34,637 nt of DNA from Chloroflexota bacterium. Its GTDB lineage: Bacteria; Chloroflexota; Dormibacteria; CF-121. Location of the stretch: positions 1-34,637 of the forward strand of contig VBFR01000220.1 in the NCBI GenBank assembly GCA_005889345.1. The letters run 5' to 3'. The stretch's first letter is position 1, and every line of letters starts with the position of its first letter. A program made the position numbers and the translations under genes. Below, in pieces: positions 16,515 through 24,026 of the stretch. Under the pieces are notes generated by a model that was not told the origin of the DNA, made no database searches, and saw nothing but the letters and a program-made list of their open reading frames with translations.

Positions 16515-16544
16515 AAGATACGCCCTCAGATTGAGTGGTGTCAA
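16515..16544 (-). promoter_or_regulatory. Probable sigma-70 promoter of the giant repeat protein gene
   Basis: On the minus strand TTGACA (16539-16544) is followed after 18 bases by TATCTT (16515-16520), about 86 bases upstream of the GTG start. The perfect -35 box and leader length resemble those of the paralogue, suggesting duplication of the whole transcription unit. Confidence 0.6.
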
Positions 16545-16602
16545 CAACCAGCTACACTAAGTTGATAGCGTGGTCGTCGCCTTTTGATCTGGGGCCCTCC
16601 GC

Positions 16603-16608
16603 TAAGAT
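16603..16608 (+). promoter_or_regulatory. Possible -10 box (TAAGAT) directly before the propeller lipoprotein
   Basis: TAAGAT ends three bases before the CTG that best fits as the start of the following lipoprotein. This is the geometry of a leaderless transcript. No good -35 element is seen 16-18 bases upstream. Confidence 0.35.
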
Positions 16609-16611
16609 AGC

Positions 16612-17610
16612 CTGATCCGAACTCACCGCCTGGTCCTGGCCCTTTCCGCGGCACTGCTCCTCAGCGGCTGCGGAGCGGATGCGCTCGTCCCGCACGTGCC
16701 GCTCACCCCCCTGGTCAACATCCAGCTGCCCAAGGACACCAAGCAACCGTCCTTCGACCTCCTCACGCTCGACTCGCGCGTCGGACGTCTCTACGTGGCG
16801 CACTCGAGCATGGACGCCATCGATATCGTGGACATCAAGGCCAACAAGGTGATCGGCAGCGTGGGCGGCCTCTTCAAGGTGCACGCGGTCGCGCTGACCG
16901 CCGATCCCAATATCGTGATGACCTCCGATCCGGCTGATGGGATGGTGGGCGTCGTCGACGTCGCGCAGCGAAAGATCGTGAAGCTGATCGACACCGGCCC
17001 GCAACCCGACGCGATCGGATACGACCCAACCAACGATCTCGTGGTCGTGGCACTCGCCTCCGCCAACACCGTCAAATTGATCGATCCGCACACCTACCTC
17101 GTGGTGGCGACCATCGATCTTCCCGGGACCCCGGAGCTGATGGACATCGATCCCACCCAGGGACGAGTCTTCCTCGCCATCAATGACAAGGACGAGGTCA
17201 TCATTATCGACGTCAAGGCGCGGCAGATCACGACCACCTTCAAGGGGTGCGACATCGCGATTCCGACCGGCGTCGCCTACGATCCCGATCAGCAGCGCCT
17301 CTACATCGCGAGCCGGCCCGGCAACAATCGCGAGCTCAACGTCATCGACACCCTGCTCGACCGCTGCCTCGGCGTGGTGGATATCGGCTTTGGGACGGAT
17401 CAGCTCGCGCTCAACCGACACAACCACCACGTCTACGCGGCGAACGGCGGCAGCAAGAACCTGTCAGTGGTCGATGCCCACTCGCTCAAGCCGCTCGGGG
17501 TGGTCGGAACCGGTCCGATCGCCAAGAGCGTGGCCGCCGACCCCACGACCGACCGCGTCTACGCACTGGTGGGACGCGCCGGCATCGTCGGTGTCTATCA
17601 CGACCCCTAA
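16612..17610 (+). CDS. YVTN-type beta-propeller lipoprotein (YncE-like), non-standard start
   Basis: From base 16696 the frame has an ordinary GTG start, but that would begin after a clear lipoprotein signal. Upstream in frame, bases 16612-16671 read xIRTHRLVLALSAALLLSGC, with a textbook lipobox LSGC (Cys20). No ATG, GTG or TTG occurs between the in-frame stop at 16603-16605 and 16696. The only candidate is CTG at 16612, or a base error. The mature part has about seven repeats of the type GRLYVAHSSMDAIDIVDIKANKV, DLVVVALASANTVKLIDP and HHVYAANGGSKNLSVVD, typical of YVTN/YncE propellers that bind ligands or nucleic acid outside the cell. Its stop is 11 bases from that of the convergent peptidase gene. 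Confidence 0.82.
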   Translation: MIRTHRLVLALSAALLLSGCGADALVPHVPLTPLVNIQLPKDTKQPSFDLLTLDSRVGRLYVAHSSMDAIDIVDIKANKVIGSVGGLFKVHAVALTADPNIVMTSDPADGMVGVVDVAQRKIVKLIDTGPQPDAIGYDPTNDLVVVALASANTVKLIDPHTYLVVATIDLPGTPELMDIDPTQGRVFLAINDKDEVIIIDVKARQITTTFKGCDIAIPTGVAYDPDQQRLYIASRPGNNRELNVIDTLLDRCLGVVDIGFGTDQLALNRHNHHVYAANGGSKNLSVVDAHSLKPLGVVGTGPIAKSVAADPTTDRVYALVGRAGIVGVYHDP

Positions 17611-17621
17611 CGCGCGATCGG

Positions 17622-18371
17622 TCAGGCGGCCTCGGGCGCGTTGACCATGCCCCAGGCGTCCATGAGGAGGGCCTGCAGCGTCGCGTAGCCGACATGACCG
17701 AAGCCGCCATCGCCCCACTGGCTCCCCCAGCTGTTGGCAAACTTGAACATGCGGTTGCGCCGGTCGAAGCCGACGACGCAGATCGCGTGGCCGCCGAGGA
17801 ATTCGGCCCCCGGCTGTGGCATCGGGATGATGCCGCCCGGTGCATCCATGAACGGCTCGTGCACCATCACGCCGGCGATGAAGCAATTGGTCATCAGGTA
17901 GGCCTCCATCTCGACGATGCCGGTCAGTCGCGCGTAGCTCTTCGCCCGGTAGGGTAATGCCGCCTGGCGTTGCTCCGCCGTGGGTGGCACGTTGATGCGC
18001 TGCACGGCATACGGCATGCAGGCGAGGCTGCAGACGCCCTGGTCCTGGATGATCTTCATCGCTTCGCGGATCGTCATCCCTTTATCGGCGGGCTGCTCGC
18101 GCCGCTGGCTGTAGATGTACAGCGGCGAGAACTGGTGCTCGGGATCGTTCAGCGCCCAGTGATGCTCGAGACCTTTCTGGAAGGTCTTGTCGTAGTAGGC
18201 CACCGCGCAGGCGACGCAGGTGCCGGCCGGGCCCTGGTCGAAAACCGGCGGCAGCGCTGGGGAGTGGTCGACCTGCTCGGCGAGGGGCAGCGCGCGTAAG
18301 AAGGTCGCCATCTGCAAATCCCGATGGTCGTAGGGATCCTTGATGCAGCCGAGCGCGTAGCGAGCAGGCAT
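17622..18371 (-). CDS. Papain-family (C1) cysteine peptidase
   Basis: The protein has 249 residues from the ATG at 18371. The open frame continues further upstream, but family similarity begins here (GCIKDPYDHRDLQ). Catalytic elements are all present: Gln46 and Cys52 in FDQGPAGTCVACA, His195 in GGHAICVVGFD, and Asn213 in FANSWGSQWGDGGFGHVGY. The region before the Cys is short, about 45 residues, so there is no classical inhibitory propeptide. No signal peptide is visible, which suggests a cytosolic enzyme or one exported by another route. The substrate is unknown. It is divergent from gltX (84-base gap) and convergent with the propeller lipoprotein gene. Confidence 0.88.
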   Translation of the reverse strand: MPARYALGCIKDPYDHRDLQMATFLRALPLAEQVDHSPALPPVFDQGPAGTCVACAVAYYDKTFQKGLEHHWALNDPEHQFSPLYIYSQRREQPADKGMTIREAMKIIQDQGVCSLACMPYAVQRINVPPTAEQRQAALPYRAKSYARLTGIVEMEAYLMTNCFIAGVMVHEPFMDAPGGIIPMPQPGAEFLGGHAICVVGFDRRNRMFKFANSWGSQWGDGGFGHVGYATLQALLMDAWGMVNAPEAA

Positions 18372-18455
18372 CGAGGGGTGTGACGGCGGGGCCGCGATTT
18401 TCCGCTGAGTCCATGCGGGGAATCCCCGCATCCCCGCTGACTTACGATTGGTCGG

Positions 18456-19818
18456 ATGTCCCAGGTGAACGAGCCCATCCGTGTCCGCTATGCGCCGAGC
18501 CCGACGGGCGCCCTGCATCTTGGCGGTGCGCGGACGGCCCTCTTCAATTACCTGTTCGCCCGGCAGAAGGGCGGGCAATTCCTGCTGCGCATCGAAGACA
18601 CCGACCGCGCCCGCCTCAAGCCCGGCAGCCAGGAGCAGATCGAGGAGGGCCTCCAGTGGTTGCGCATGACCTGGGATGAGACCCCGCTGATCCAATCGGA
18701 GCGCCAACCGATCTACCAGCAGGCGGCCGACGACCTCCTGGAATCGGGGGCCGCCTATCGCTGCTTCTGCACGCCGGAGCGGCTCGCGCAGATGCGGGCC
18801 GAGCAGCGGGCCCGCCACGAGCCGGAACGCTACGATCGCCGCTGCCGCGCTATCCCGCGCGAGGAATCCGATCGGCGCGCCGCCGCCGGCGAGCGCTATG
18901 TCGTGCGTCAGGCGATGCCGACGCAAGGCACGACGACACTCCAGGACCTGGTGATGGGCACCGTCACCTTTCGCAACGACACGCTCGACGACCACGTCCT
19001 CCTCAAGTCGGATGGCTTCCCCACCTACCACCTCGCCTTCGCCGTCGACGATCACGCGATGCGCATCAGCCACGTGATCCGCGGCGATGGCTGGCTCCCC
19101 TCCGCGCCCAAGCACCTGCTGCTCTTCCAGGCCTTCAACTGGCTGCCGCCCGCCTTCGCCCATGTTCCGCTCGTCCTCGGGCCCGACAAGAAGCCGCTGG
19201 CCAAGCGGCACGGCGCCAAGGATGTCCTCGAGTACCGCGAGGCCGGCTATCTGCCCGAGGCGGTCGACAACTTCATCGCCTTCCTCGGCTGGTCACCGGG
19301 GACCGACCAGGACCTCTTCACTATGGAGCAGTTGATCGCGGCCTTCGACCTGACCAAGATCCAGGCGAGCCCGGCGGTCGCGAACCTCGAGCGGCTCGAC
19401 TGGCTCAACGGCCAGTTCATCCGCCGGCTGAGCCCTGATGAACTGGCGGCGCGCATCGCGCCCAAGATGCCGACGGTCCCCGTGCAGACCCTCGCGCCCT
19501 TGATGCCCCTGGTGCAGGAACGGCTGCGCACCCTGAACGACGCGCCCGAGATGTTGCGCTTCTTCTTCGAGGAGCCCGACGGCTACCGGCCGGAGCAGTT
19601 GATCCCCAAGGGCCGCGATGCCGCCACCACCGCCACCGCGCTCACGACCGCGGCCACGACGCTGGGGTCGTTGACCGACTGGGCCCATGGCGTTGCGGGT
19701 CGCCGTCACCGGCCGAACGGTGACGCCACCGCTGATCGAGTCGATCAGCAGGCTCGAAAAGGCCACGGTCCTGGCGCGACTCGAACGCGCCGCGCGCAGG
19801 CTCGCCGCGCCGGCCTAG
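18456..19818 (+). CDS. gltX: Glutamyl-tRNA synthetase with an internal frameshifting deletion
   Basis: The catalytic domain is intact: PSPTGALHLGG (HIGH-type motif), RIEDTDRAR, and KKPLAKRHGAKD (KMSKS-type motif with Ala for Ser). It charges tRNA-Glu, or tRNA-Glu and tRNA-Gln. The frame is normal to about Trp409 (base 19682, ...TTLGSLTDW). The expected next part, the end of the anticodon-binding domain, is missing. The family's C-terminal segment ALRVAVTGRTVTPPLIESIS resumes in the +1 frame from 19687 and ends at TAG 19816-19818. About 25 residues seem lost, plus a frame change. The original frame instead runs on as unrelated Arg-rich sequence to 20084, across the opposite-strand sodX gene. 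Either the gene is broken or the sequence carries an assembly error. Confidence 0.88.
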
Positions 19819-20111
19819 AGGCGAGCCGGCGGGAGCGGCCAGTAGCGCCAGCGGACCCGGGCCATGATGTGCGCGCGCGTGACCGGGCCGAACTGCCGCG
19901 AGTCGGTGCTGGCGGCGGGATTGTCACCCGAAAGGACGATCGCGCCGCCGTCGTCGATCGCGGAGATGCGCTTGATGATTTCCAGCTCGGGTCGATCGGG
20001 GCGGCGCGCGACCACCACGTCGCCGACTCGCAAGCGCGTGCGCGAGTCGATCGGTCGGGCAACCACCAGCGCGCCGGATGGTAATCGCGGTGCCATGCTC
20101 TCACCATTCAC
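19815..20111 (-). CDS. sodX: S26-family peptidase, probable nickel-SOD maturation protease
   Basis: The protein has 98 residues from a GTG at 20111. It shows the signal-peptidase-I fold in miniature: catalytic Ser5 in NGESMAPRLPSG, general-base Lys47 in EIIKRISAID, and the GDNPAASTDSRQFGPV box. No membrane helix is present. The family includes SodX, which removes the propeptide of nickel SOD, and sodN lies immediately divergent 59 bases away. The GTG start leaves almost nothing before the Ser loop. In-frame upstream residues (IHKSVYPLRV, back to a stop at 20151-20153) look like the missing first strand, so translation may begin further upstream at a non-standard codon (for example CTG at 20141). 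The 3' end overlaps the gltX stop by four bases. Confidence 0.85.
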   Translation of the reverse strand: MNGESMAPRLPSGALVVARPIDSRTRLRVGDVVVARRPDRPELEIIKRISAIDDGGAIVLSGDNPAASTDSRQFGPVTRAHIMARVRWRYWPLPPARL

Positions 20112-20154
20112 GCGTAGCGGGTAGACTGATTTATGGATCAGCGGTTCATCCTAT

Positions 20155-20160
20155 AGGAGG
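20155..20160 (+). promoter_or_regulatory. Strong ribosome binding site of sodN
   Basis: AGGAGG lies 10 bases before the ATG at 20171. It decides the start: the open frame extends upstream to 20078, which would run through the divergent sodX start. Confidence 0.8.
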
Positions 20161-20170
20161 AGTTGGCAGC

Positions 20171-20617
20171 ATGAATGTGATGGAGTGGGTTCGCCCCAGC
20201 CGCACGGTTGAGGCCCATTGCGATCTTCCCTGCGGGATCTACGATCCCGAGCAGGCGCGCATCGAGGCGGAGTCGGTCTACAACATCATCAAGAAATACA
20301 ACGACTCGAAGGACGAGGTCTACCGGCAGCGCGCGATCGTCATCAAGGAGGAGCGGGCGGAGCTGGCCAAGCACCACCTCGACGTCCTCTGGAGCGATTG
20401 GTACAAGCCGGAGAAGCACGATGCCAAGTTCCCCGAGCTCAAGGACGCGCTGAAGACCGCGGTCAGCCAGGGGTCGAAGGTAAAAGCGTCGGTGGACCTT
20501 AACGAGGCGCAGAAATTCCTCGACCTGATCGACAAGGTCGACCAGATCTGGGAAAAAGCCGGCGGCCCCCAGGAGACCCGCGTGGCTCGCGCCAGCGCGG
20601 CGCCAACCCGCGCCTAA
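20171..20617 (+). CDS. sodN: Nickel superoxide dismutase
   Basis: The protein has 148 residues. NiSOD converts superoxide to oxygen and hydrogen peroxide. The Ni-hook HCDLPCGIYDP starts at His16. After cleavage this His becomes residue 1 and provides the N-terminal amine and imidazole ligands, with Cys2 and Cys6 (here Cys17 and Cys21) as thiolate ligands. The 15-residue propeptide MNVMEWVRPSRTVEA must be removed, and the divergent sodX-like peptidase is the obvious candidate. The rest is the expected four-helix bundle, with QARIEAESVYNIIKKYNDS and a conserved WSDWYKPEK turn. The C-terminal tail beyond about residue 132 is extra Ala/Arg-rich sequence. There is no signal peptide, so it is cytosolic. 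Confidence 0.95.
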   Translation: MNVMEWVRPSRTVEAHCDLPCGIYDPEQARIEAESVYNIIKKYNDSKDEVYRQRAIVIKEERAELAKHHLDVLWSDWYKPEKHDAKFPELKDALKTAVSQGSKVKASVDLNEAQKFLDLIDKVDQIWEKAGGPQETRVARASAAPTRA

Positions 20618-20777
20618 TGGCTTAGCGCCGCTCGCGGCGCCGCCCTTTCGGGCGTAATAGGGCGGGCGTCGTATGCGGCCTGTACGCGCACACGAGGCCG
20701 TCGTGATTTCGGCCGAGTGCGCGATGGGCCGCTGGACGACGCACCCGCCCGGTTAGTCTCTGTATAACTGCGAACCG

Positions 20778-21809
20778 TCAGGGGGACCACGCCAGCCGCG
20801 AGTCGGCGTCGAGAAAGCTCCCGTGCGTCACGGCCTTCGCCGGGCCGGTCGCGTGAACGCTGCCGGCCGCATCCGTGGCGACCGGCAGGATGAAGAGATC
20901 GAAGCTGCCATTGACCAGCATCAGGAAGGCGATCGCGCTGCCGTCCGGCGCCCACACCGGCTGCGAGACGATGCCGGCCTGGAGCAGCGTCGCCGCCTCG
21001 CTCGGCTCGGGTTGTGGCTCGCGACTGAAGCTCGAGGCCAACGACATGACATAAAGGTCGTCTGACCCGGAGCCGGCGCGCACGAAGGCGAGGAAGCGGC
21101 CATCGGGCGAGAAGGCCGGCTCGAAATTGCGGGCGCCGTCGGGCGACAGGTAGACGCGCGCGCCCGTCCGCAACGACATCCAGGTGAGCCGTGACACGGG
21201 CGTCAGCGGGGCGCCCCCATATAGATAAGTGGTATAGAGCAGCTGGTCGTTGGCTCCCGGGCGAAACGCGGGATCACTGTCGCCGCCGGTGTAGGGGATC
21301 GGCGCGATCAGCCGCCGCGCCGCGCCGCCGGCGAGGTCCTGGCTGAATACCGCGAGGTCGTTGGGCTGCAGGTTCTGCGGGTTCGACTCTTGCTTTCCCC
21401 GATCGCTGAGATAGACGATCCGCTGGCCGTCGTCGGAAAAGCGCGGGGCGAACGCCCAGAGCTTGCCCTCGGGCCCGGCGGCCGGCGTGACCGTTTGCAG
21501 GTTGTCGCCGCGGGCATCGCTGATGCCGATCGTCGAGCTCTGCTCCTGGAGCTGGGCAAAGGCGAGCTGCGAGCCGTCCGTGTTCACGGCCGGGTCCTTT
21601 ACCCTCACCCCGGTCAGCAGCTTGACCAGGTGGGCGCCAGAGAAGCGGTAGAGCGTCCGCGACTTGGTGGCATAGAGCCGGCCGGCGACCTCGACCTGCT
21701 TGACCGGCAGCACCACCTTGCCGGGATCGCGTGGGGCCGCCGGGCTCGGCGTGCAGCCGGCGGTCGCCAGCAGCACCATCACCAGCGCGGCGGCGGCGCG
21801 ACGCGTCAT
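20778..21809 (-). CDS. TolB/PD40-type beta-propeller lipoprotein
   Basis: The protein has 343 residues. It has a signal peptide with lipobox LATAGC (Cys19), then repeated PD40 blades: FSDDGQRIVYLSDR, FSPDGRFLAFVRAG and WAPDGSAIAFLML. The start overlaps the stop of the LCP gene by four bases (ATGA-type), so the two are translationally coupled. This suggests a role at the outer face of the membrane alongside cell-wall glycopolymer attachment. Resemblance to the LpqB/TolB propeller class is structural only. The 160 bases between its stop and the convergent sodN stop contain only small GC hairpins (for example GCGCCG/CGGCGC near 20635) without a T-run. Confidence 0.85.
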   Translation of the reverse strand: MTRRAAAALVMVLLATAGCTPSPAAPRDPGKVVLPVKQVEVAGRLYATKSRTLYRFSGAHLVKLLTGVRVKDPAVNTDGSQLAFAQLQEQSSTIGISDARGDNLQTVTPAAGPEGKLWAFAPRFSDDGQRIVYLSDRGKQESNPQNLQPNDLAVFSQDLAGGAARRLIAPIPYTGGDSDPAFRPGANDQLLYTTYLYGGAPLTPVSRLTWMSLRTGARVYLSPDGARNFEPAFSPDGRFLAFVRAGSGSDDLYVMSLASSFSREPQPEPSEAATLLQAGIVSQPVWAPDGSAIAFLMLVNGSFDLFILPVATDAAGSVHATGPAKAVTHGSFLDADSRLAWSP

Positions 21810-22810
21810 GGCAGGAGGTCGCCGCCAAACAGCTGGCGCAGGTAGGCGTTGACGGCCGGCCAGTCGGCTTGAAGGATTTGCTGCCCATCCGGCGAGACCG
21901 CGTCGCGCACGAAGGGTGTGATGAAGGCCTGGTGCACGTCGGTCGGGCGCAGGCCGCGCATGAACAGCATCAGCTGGGTCAGGCGCACCAGGTCGAGGTC
22001 CGTCTTGACGTGGCCATTGAGGTCGCGCGCAAAGGCCGGCAGCGCCGTCACCAGGTCCATCCCCGCCGTCCGCTGCTGCATGGCGAGCAGCACCTGCTGC
22101 TGCCGGACGGAGCGACCGAAGTCGCTCAACAGGTCACCGTGGCGCGAGCGAACGTACTGCAGGGTGTGCCGGCCGTCGAGGTGCTGCGGACCGGCGGCGA
22201 GGTAGACCCGCTCCGTCCCATAGCCGCTATCGCTGAAGTCGTTCGGATAGTTGTCGTCGAGCACGGGATGCAGCACATCGACGTCGACCCCACCGAGTCG
22301 GTCGACCACCTTGATCAGCCCGTTGAGGCCGATCCAGGCGTAGTAATGGATGGGAATCCGAAAGGCCTTCTCGACGGTCGCCCGCGCCAGCGGGGCGCCA
22401 CCCTCCTTGTACGCCAGGTCGATCTTGGCGTTCGCGTGTCCCGGGATCGCCACCCAGAGGTCGCGGGGCAGTGAGAGCAGCGTGACCTGGCGCTTTGCCG
22501 GGTCGATCGACACCACGATCATCGTCTGCGAGAGGACCGCATCCTGGGCGAACTTCTGGTCGTTGTCGCTGCCCAACAGGAGGATGTTGACGCGCTGCTT
22601 GGAGTCGAGCGGCGGCGGGGTGGCCGCCGGCGTCACCAGCGGTTTGCCGGGCGAGAGATCGTGGTTGTCGAGCAGTGCCAGTACCGGCGACAGGTAGAAG
22701 AGCACGCCCCCCAGCAGCGCGAGCCCGCACACGATCGCGGCCAGCAGGATCCAATGCGCGCGCCGCAAGCCGCCAGCGCGCGGCACACCGGCGGCACCGG
22801 GGTGACTCAT
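21806..22810 (-). CDS. LytR-CpsA-Psr (LCP) family cell-wall glycopolymer ligase
   Basis: The protein has 334 residues. It has a short basic cytoplasmic N-terminus, one membrane helix (about 18-45) and an extracellular LCP domain. Family motifs are visible: NILLLGSDND, TLLSLPRDLWVAIPG, KIDLAYKEGG, VVDRLGGVDVDV, and YVRSRHGDLLSDFGRSVRQQ, whose Arg/Asp residues bind the polyprenyl-pyrophosphate donor. LCP enzymes attach teichoic-acid-like or arabinogalactan-like polymers to peptidoglycan, which supports a monoderm cell wall. The start ATG follows GGAAGC. Downstream it overlaps the propeller lipoprotein gene by four bases. Confidence 0.93.
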   Translation of the reverse strand: MSHPGAAGVPRAGGLRRAHWILLAAIVCGLALLGGVLFYLSPVLALLDNHDLSPGKPLVTPAATPPPLDSKQRVNILLLGSDNDQKFAQDAVLSQTMIVVSIDPAKRQVTLLSLPRDLWVAIPGHANAKIDLAYKEGGAPLARATVEKAFRIPIHYYAWIGLNGLIKVVDRLGGVDVDVLHPVLDDNYPNDFSDSGYGTERVYLAAGPQHLDGRHTLQYVRSRHGDLLSDFGRSVRQQQVLLAMQQRTAGMDLVTALPAFARDLNGHVKTDLDLVRLTQLMLFMRGLRPTDVHQAFITPFVRDAVSPDGQQILQADWPAVNAYLRQLFGGDLLP

Positions 22811-23005
22811 GCTTCCAACCCGAGGCGCGCCCGACTGCGCCCCGACCTCCCATCTCTATTAGGCGTGGCCGCCGATCGCGCCGTCAAGTCGCCCCCGCCG
22901 AAAGGCGCGCCGTAACCGTGGAAGCGGGATGAGAAAGCGTTACGAAATCGTGGCGGCGAATCCCGAACAAGCCGGTGAATACTGGACGTTACCAAGATTA
23001 GAGAG

Positions 23006-23221
23006 ATGCACGAGCCAGGAAATATCCTCTCGCTCCGTTTCGGCTCTCCGGCGGTTCCGCACGCGTACCGCACCCCTGCGCAGCTGACCTTCTGCTACCA
23101 GTGCCATTGCGCGGTCGACCTGAGTGCCACCACCACGGCGCTGCGGTCGGGACACTGGGCGCGGATCGGCACCTGCGCGCACTGCGGGACCACGATCACC
23201 CGGATCCTCAAGGCAAGTTAA
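23006..23221 (+). CDS. Small zinc-ribbon protein, unknown function
   Basis: The protein has 71 residues, with two Cys pairs: FCYQCH and TCAHCG, separated by about 28 residues. This is the layout of a minimal zinc ribbon. There is no membrane or signal segment. GAGAG lies shortly before the ATG. It sits 9 bases before the putative GTG start of the deaminase gene on the same strand, so co-transcription is likely. No family could be named. The 195 bases upstream, to the divergent LCP gene, hold no recognisable gene. Confidence 0.65.
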   Translation: MHEPGNILSLRFGSPAVPHAYRTPAQLTFCYQCHCAVDLSATTTALRSGHWARIGTCAHCGTTITRILKAS

Positions 23222-23230
23222 GATCGATCG

Positions 23231-23812
23231 GTGACCTCCCGGCCTTCCCGGCCAGCGGCGCGCCGCGCCCGCCGGGCCGCCCCCAACGCGGACGCCGTCG
23301 AATCACATGCCGCCAAAGAGCAGGGACGCCCCGACAAGGGCTCGTACGCGATGATCCTGGCGTTTGCCGCGGCGCTGCGCTCGACCTGCCTCAGTCGAAA
23401 AGTCGGTTGCGTGATCGTCCGCGATGGGCAGGTGATCGCGACCGGCTACAACGGCACCCCCAAGGGCACCTGGCACCCGGAGGAGTTTCCGCGTCCCTGT
23501 CCCTGCGTCGGCGGTGTTAGCGGCGCCGACCTCTCGCTCAAATACTGCGCCCACGCGGAGGCCAACGCGCTGGCGCAGAGCGCCTATCGAGGATCATCGA
23601 CGGCGGGCGCCGATATCTTCTGCACCAACTTTCCCTGCATCGAATGCGTCAAGCTCCTCATCAGTGCCGGCATTCGCGCCATCTATTTCGTCCATGGATA
23701 CCCGGACGTGAGCGGTCTGCGGGACCGCTACTTGAGCCAGGCGGGGATCCCGAGCCACCCTATCGCGTGGTCGCGGATCCAGCCGCATCTGTCGGCGCTG
23801 GCGAAGGGCTAA
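23231..23812 (+). CDS. Cytidine/deoxycytidylate deaminase family protein (dCMP deaminase-like)
   Basis: The protein has 193 residues from a GTG at 23231. The zinc-dependent deaminase signature is complete: HAEANAL (His108, catalytic Glu110) and PCIECVK (Cys136, Cys139). The block STCLSRKVGCVIVRDGQVIATGYNGTP is typical of the dCMP deaminase/ComEB branch, which makes dUMP for thymidylate synthesis. The first ~35 residues are Arg/Ala/Pro rich and not part of the fold; homology begins near SYAMILAFAAALRSTC, so an internal start cannot be excluded. It probably forms an operon with the preceding zinc-ribbon gene. The last 50 bases overlap a small opposite-strand gene. Confidence 0.88.
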   Translation: MTSRPSRPAARRARRAAPNADAVESHAAKEQGRPDKGSYAMILAFAAALRSTCLSRKVGCVIVRDGQVIATGYNGTPKGTWHPEEFPRPCPCVGGVSGADLSLKYCAHAEANALAQSAYRGSSTAGADIFCTNFPCIECVKLLISAGIRAIYFVHGYPDVSGLRDRYLSQAGIPSHPIAWSRIQPHLSALAKG

Positions 23813-23954
23813 CCGGCGCGTCGAGCGCGGCCGGCTCGACGATAAAGGACACGCTCAACGCGGGATGGGGCCTCACCGGAAGCGCGGCCGCGGACGGCAG
23901 GAAGACCGCGCAGGCGATGGCGGCGACCAGCCAGCGGCGCCACGATGCCCCCAC
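23760..23954 (-). CDS. Small exported protein, unknown function
   Basis: The protein has 64 residues from a GTG at 23954. Residues 1-24 (GASWRRWLVAAIACAVFLPSAA) are a convincing signal peptide, followed by a Pro/Ala/Ser-rich tail. Codon third positions are G/C rich, as in real genes here. It starts 72 bases after the stop of the PfkB-like gene on the same strand. Its last 53 bases overlap the end of the convergent deaminase gene. No family was recognised. A chance open frame antisense to the deaminase is the main alternative for the tail, but most of the frame lies outside that gene. Confidence 0.5.
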   Translation of the reverse strand: MGASWRRWLVAAIACAVFLPSAAALPVRPHPALSVSFIVEPAALDAPVSPSPAPTDAAGSATTR

Positions 23955-24026
23955 ACAGCAGCAACGGGCCGGGCCGGTGGCACCAACCCGGCGTCGCCGG
24001 GCTGCTCCAGCGGCGCCATGGGGACG

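Noticed and set aside
19683-20084. C-terminal extension of the gltX frame beyond residue 409
   Set aside because: It is Arg-rich out-of-frame sequence overlapping sodX on the other strand; the true C-terminus is readable in the +1 frame.
20618-20777. Possible tRNA or intrinsic terminator between sodN and the TolB-like gene
   Set aside because: Small GC hairpins are present, but no cloverleaf forms and there is no T-run.
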